This document shows positions 61,530 to 64,000 of a stretch of 64,000 nt of DNA, in pieces. Numbering within the stretch: position 1 is the first letter of the stretch; each line of letters opens with the position of its first letter. Made by a program: the position numbers and the translations under genes. Origin of the DNA: Asterella californica (lineage: Eukaryota > Streptophyta > Marchantiopsida > Marchantiales > Aytoniaceae). Where the stretch lies: positions 128,696 through 192,695 of the forward strand of contig JAYKYS010000773.1 in NCBI GenBank assembly GCA_036924285.1, given 5' to 3'. Below the pieces are notes generated by a model. That model was not told the origin of the DNA, did not search any database, and saw only the letters and a program-made list of their open reading frames with translations.

Positions 61530-61905
61530 GCTAGTGAACGAGCCGCCCGAGTCAACTGGGCCCTTGGGAAAAAAGTCGCTCCCAAGCTATGGTCCAAACA
61601 CTTTCATTTCGGTGAGCTTCATCAACACCGCGGCAAATTTGCTTACTTGAGGTGCATGACCACGCCAAAGGAGATAGTTGTGAAGACTAAACACGATTAC
61701 TGGACTATTGGACAAATCCACCAAGTCCTCCATTGCCGCGGGGCAGAAATACAGACTAAGCAGATTTTACTGTCTTCCGGACCGTCAAGTACTTCAGTAC
61801 ACTGTTGTAACAATTTGACGGTAAGGTACATAAGATTTTGATAGCTCTCGAATTTTTTTACCACCACCGGACTTGACCAGCACAACCCCTTCAAATTTCA
61901 AGACT
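61530..61905 (-). pseudogene. Unrecognised protein family X, copy 2
   Basis: Minus-strand frames give LLQQCTEVLDGPEDSKICLV, then in another frame SPVIVFSLHNYLLWRGHA followed by PQVSKFAAVLMKL. This matches copy 1 at 4705-4963 in order and spacing (ILEEPDSQKINIVSI; LHNYVLWRGHAPQVTPFAA). Frameshifts and stops show decay. I recognise no family. Confidence 0.55.
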
Positions 61906-61964
61906 ATCTTTCAACCCTCTGTCTCTTTTAGCCTTTTGAAAGGGCCTCCCGGCGGTTAATCAAA

Positions 61965-62001
61965 AGAAAAAGACCTTGGCATATATGCCGAGGTCTTTTT
62001 C
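61965..62001. terminator. Perfect hairpin downstream of ccmB
   Basis: gaaaaagaccttggcata pairs with tatgccgaggtctttttc (one T-G pair), about 100 bases past the ccmB stop on its strand. Such stem-loops often mark and protect mitochondrial mRNA 3' ends; that role is inferred. Confidence 0.5.
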
Positions 62002-62098
62002 ACGGCAGCGTGCACACTTTTACTTTTTATGTTTAGGGTCGACCAAAGCGAGACAGTCGACCAAAGGGAGAGGGAAAATTGGTGAAAATAATTTGAAA

Positions 62099-62932
62099 TC
62101 ATTTTGCTAGTAAAGTTTGTAAAGTAATTGAGACCAAAATAGGATAAAAAAATAAAAACAAAAGTAAATATCCCATTAATAAAATAACATGAAAGCATTC
62201 TGTTTCAATAGAGGTACAAAAAACGATTAAGGGCAATAAAGTGGGTAAGGTTGTTAGATTTTGCAAGCTGTTCCAACCATTGGATGTGATTCCAAGAGCC
62301 AAACAAGAATGAATACCACACATAAGAGTAAATATCTGGCTTCCTATAATAATGGTGAACCAATTCATTTTGGATTGATCAAATTGGTACAGAAGTTGTA
62401 ACACAGGAAAACTACAGAAAACACCACTTATTTGAAGAACCCAGTGACCATACAATTTAGAAAGTAGGATTTTTTGCAAACAATAAGCGCTTAAATAATA
62501 CAATTCGAGTGTACCATCTTCAAAATCATTTTGAAAAAAACGTTCAGGAAGAAAGGAAAACAACAAACAAATCCAAATTAAACCTAAATGGAAATGACAT
62601 AAGAAATCTTTAGAAAAGCCTATCATTAAGGGCGTGACTACGATATACAACAAAAATAAAGAAAAAGTCGTTATTAGTGTAGATAAATTGAGTAAAATAT
62701 GTTGATAAAACAGTTTCAGAAAGATTTTCAAGGCACGTAGTGCGAAGACCATCGAGAGAAGTTCTTTTTTTTTAGTTTTTAGATCCAAATAGATCTTTTT
62801 TTTTGTTGATTTATGTTGCGAATAGAATAAAGAAATACAGGGGAAGCCAAGAAAATGCGTTGAGGCCAAAGGTGGAGAACGTCTAGCGTTTTCCAAATGC
62901 AGAGTCTCGTTTTCTTCTCTAACCCGCTTCAT
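62099..62932 (-). CDS. ccmB: Cytochrome c maturation protein CcmB (ABC-type membrane subunit)
   Basis: The conserved part starts near KIFLKLFYQHILLNLSTLIT and includes FSLFLLYIVVTPLMIGFSKD and FLPERFFQNDFEDGTLELYY, with six membrane segments. CcmB is the membrane partner of CcmA in releasing heme-CcmE. The ATG at 62932 gives 277 residues. A later ATG at 62752 gives 217, closer to other plants; it lies within a short repeat (cgcactacgtgcc), so the N-terminal 60 residues are uncertain. The core is intact. Confidence 0.93.
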   Translation of the reverse strand: MKRVREENETLHLENARRSPPLASTHFLGFPCISLFYSQHKSTKKKIYLDLKTKKKELLSMVFALRALKIFLKLFYQHILLNLSTLITTFSLFLLYIVVTPLMIGFSKDFLCHFHLGLIWICLLFSFLPERFFQNDFEDGTLELYYLSAYCLQKILLSKLYGHWVLQISGVFCSFPVLQLLYQFDQSKMNWFTIIIGSQIFTLMCGIHSCLALGITSNGWNSLQNLTTLPTLLPLIVFCTSIETECFHVILLMGYLLLFLFFYPILVSITLQTLLAK

Positions 62933-63267
62933 CGCCAAGGGGAGTGTATAAACAGCCAGTAAAGATGCGTAGCCAGGTATAGTCGTCGCGAAGACAGTAA
63001 GCAGTGAAAAGCTAGGAAAAAAAAAGATCTATTTTTTTTCCATTGTCATTTTTTGGGCTTTAGCTCTCGACCAAAGAGAGAGGCACGTATGCTCGACCCG
63101 AACCTTCGGCCCGTAGGGCTGCGACGTCTCCTATGGCGGAGTCTTTGCCAATCTACGGGATTGGCCAGGCTTCCCCGTGGCTGCTGAAATGCTGGCCGGG
63201 GCACAGCAAAGACAAGTTTTTTTCGATTCGATAATCAAGCGGGACAAAGTCACAGCCTTTGATTCTT
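62933..63267. other. Spacer between rps2 and ccmB
   Basis: The segment has family C words (ctctcgaccaaagagagagg) near 63065-63090 and no gene. Confidence 0.5.
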
Positions 63268-63981
63268 TCAAAGCCTTTTTACTTGAACCTTTGACCTCTG
63301 CGATCTTTTTGAAAGAATGACTGTTTTGGTAATCAAATTACAAAATAAATATACAAACTTTATAGAATCATCATTCACTGGAACGGGATAAGTTATTAAT
63401 TTATGTAATCTGTTTGGAATATTAGAATCCACCAAAGCTACAATAGGTATTTGTAATTGATTAGCTTCAAGTATAGCCATGGAATTTTGATTTGCATTTA
63501 TTATTACTAAACAATCTGGGATATTGTGTGTCATGATTCCTTCAAAACATTTTTGCATCTTTTTAAAACGTGGAAAATAATCGAAAGGCGAAGATGTAAA
63601 AGCGTCTTTCAAATTAGGATGTGCAGAGAAATCTTGAAAGTGTTTTTTTACTTTTTTCATATGTTTCCAATTGGTCAAAAAACCCCCAATCCATTTATGA
63701 TTGATATAGCTTTGATTGGTTTTTTTTGCCATTTGTTGAATTATTTTATTATATTCCGGATTGGTATTTACCAATAATAAATGGCCTTTTGCACTAATGA
63801 TAGATCCAATCAAATTACAAGCCCTTCGTAAACAAATAAGTGTTTTTTCTAAATCAATAATAGCCATTTCATTTCTAAATCCATATAAATATCCTTGAAA
63901 ATCAGAAGTTGGTATCCGATGGCCCAGATATGCGTTTGTACTCAGTAATTTTTGAATAACCAACAAATTAGAATTGTACAT
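63268..63981 (-). CDS. rps2: Ribosomal protein S2
   Basis: The 237-residue protein begins MYNSNLLVIQKLLSTNAYLG followed by HRIP, and carries the S2 blocks NHKWIGGFLTNWKHMKK, DCLVIINANQNSMAILEANQ and IPIVALVDSNIPNRL. S2 sits on the back of the small-subunit head. The ATG at 63981 is the first in frame. The C-terminus is basic and variable. It heads the rps2-ccmB-ccmC-ccmFN-ccmFC series on this strand. Confidence 0.95.
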   Translation of the reverse strand: MYNSNLLVIQKLLSTNAYLGHRIPTSDFQGYLYGFRNEMAIIDLEKTLICLRRACNLIGSIISAKGHLLLVNTNPEYNKIIQQMAKKTNQSYINHKWIGGFLTNWKHMKKVKKHFQDFSAHPNLKDAFTSSPFDYFPRFKKMQKCFEGIMTHNIPDCLVIINANQNSMAILEANQLQIPIVALVDSNIPNRLHKLITYPVPVNDDSIKFVYLFCNLITKTVILSKRSQRSKVQVKRL

Positions 63982-64000
63982 AGTTCCTTTTTTCTTTTTG

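Noticed and set aside
61208..61841. Two overlapping plus-strand frames of 108 and 155 codons
   Set aside because: They are antisense to family X copy 2, whose minus-strand blocks are conserved with copy 1. The plus-strand text has no such support.
1..64000. CRISPR-like arrays
   Set aside because: Short repeats are abundant, but none show regular spacing with unique spacers of even length, and no cas-like gene is present.

Overview
This window is plant-type mitochondrial DNA, most likely from a liverwort of the Marchantia type (complex thalloid). The gene set is that of a streptophyte mitochondrion: nad2, nad3, nad4, nad5, nad6, atp6, sdh3, rps2, rps7, rps12, rpl10, ccmB, ccmC, ccmFN, ccmFC and many tRNAs. 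The intron sites measured here (nad2 at nt 709, nad3 at 140, nad4 at 548, a group I intron in nad5 at 753, trnS-GCU at 43, and nad7 at about 336) are the set I know from liverworts, and nad7 is broken as in Marchantia. The intact genes read without any need for C-to-U RNA editing, which also fits that group. The species itself cannot be read from the window.

Layout. Nearly all protein genes lie on the minus strand. From right to left they run rps2, ccmB, ccmC, ccmFN, ccmFC, rpl10, nad5, nad4, nad2, rps12-rps7, atp6, a broken cob, nad6, sdh3, a 3' piece of atp1, nad3 and the 5' exon of a broken nad7. tRNAs on the minus strand are R(UCU), Y, R(ACG), G, E, N, P, V, D, S(GCU, intron-containing) and A. 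Five tRNAs lie on the plus strand: W, L(UAA), L(CAA), H and Q. nad2 to nad6 and nad3 belong to complex I, sdh3 to complex II, atp6 and atp1 to ATP synthase. The ccm genes mature c-type cytochromes, and the ribosomal proteins serve the organelle ribosome.

The accessory DNA between these genes is unusual. It holds (1) remnants of plasmid-like or viral-like elements: a B-family DNA polymerase fragment at 3.1-3.7 kb, two diverged SF3/D5 helicase copies, two HUH Rep-like remnants, LAGLIDADG and GIY-YIG homing endonuclease remnants, and several unrecognised ORF families that recur in broken form; (2) short GC-rich palindromic repeats of several families, some lying in frame inside ccmFN, ccmFC, rps7 and rpl10; (3) partial gene duplicates (atp6, nad2, rps7, rpl10, trnE), orphan group II intron pieces and repeats of 125-260 bp that mark past recombination.

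The cob copy has lost its ATG, several conserved blocks, its frame at several places and about 30 codons at the intron border, so it looks dead. A working copy must lie elsewhere, or the gene has moved.
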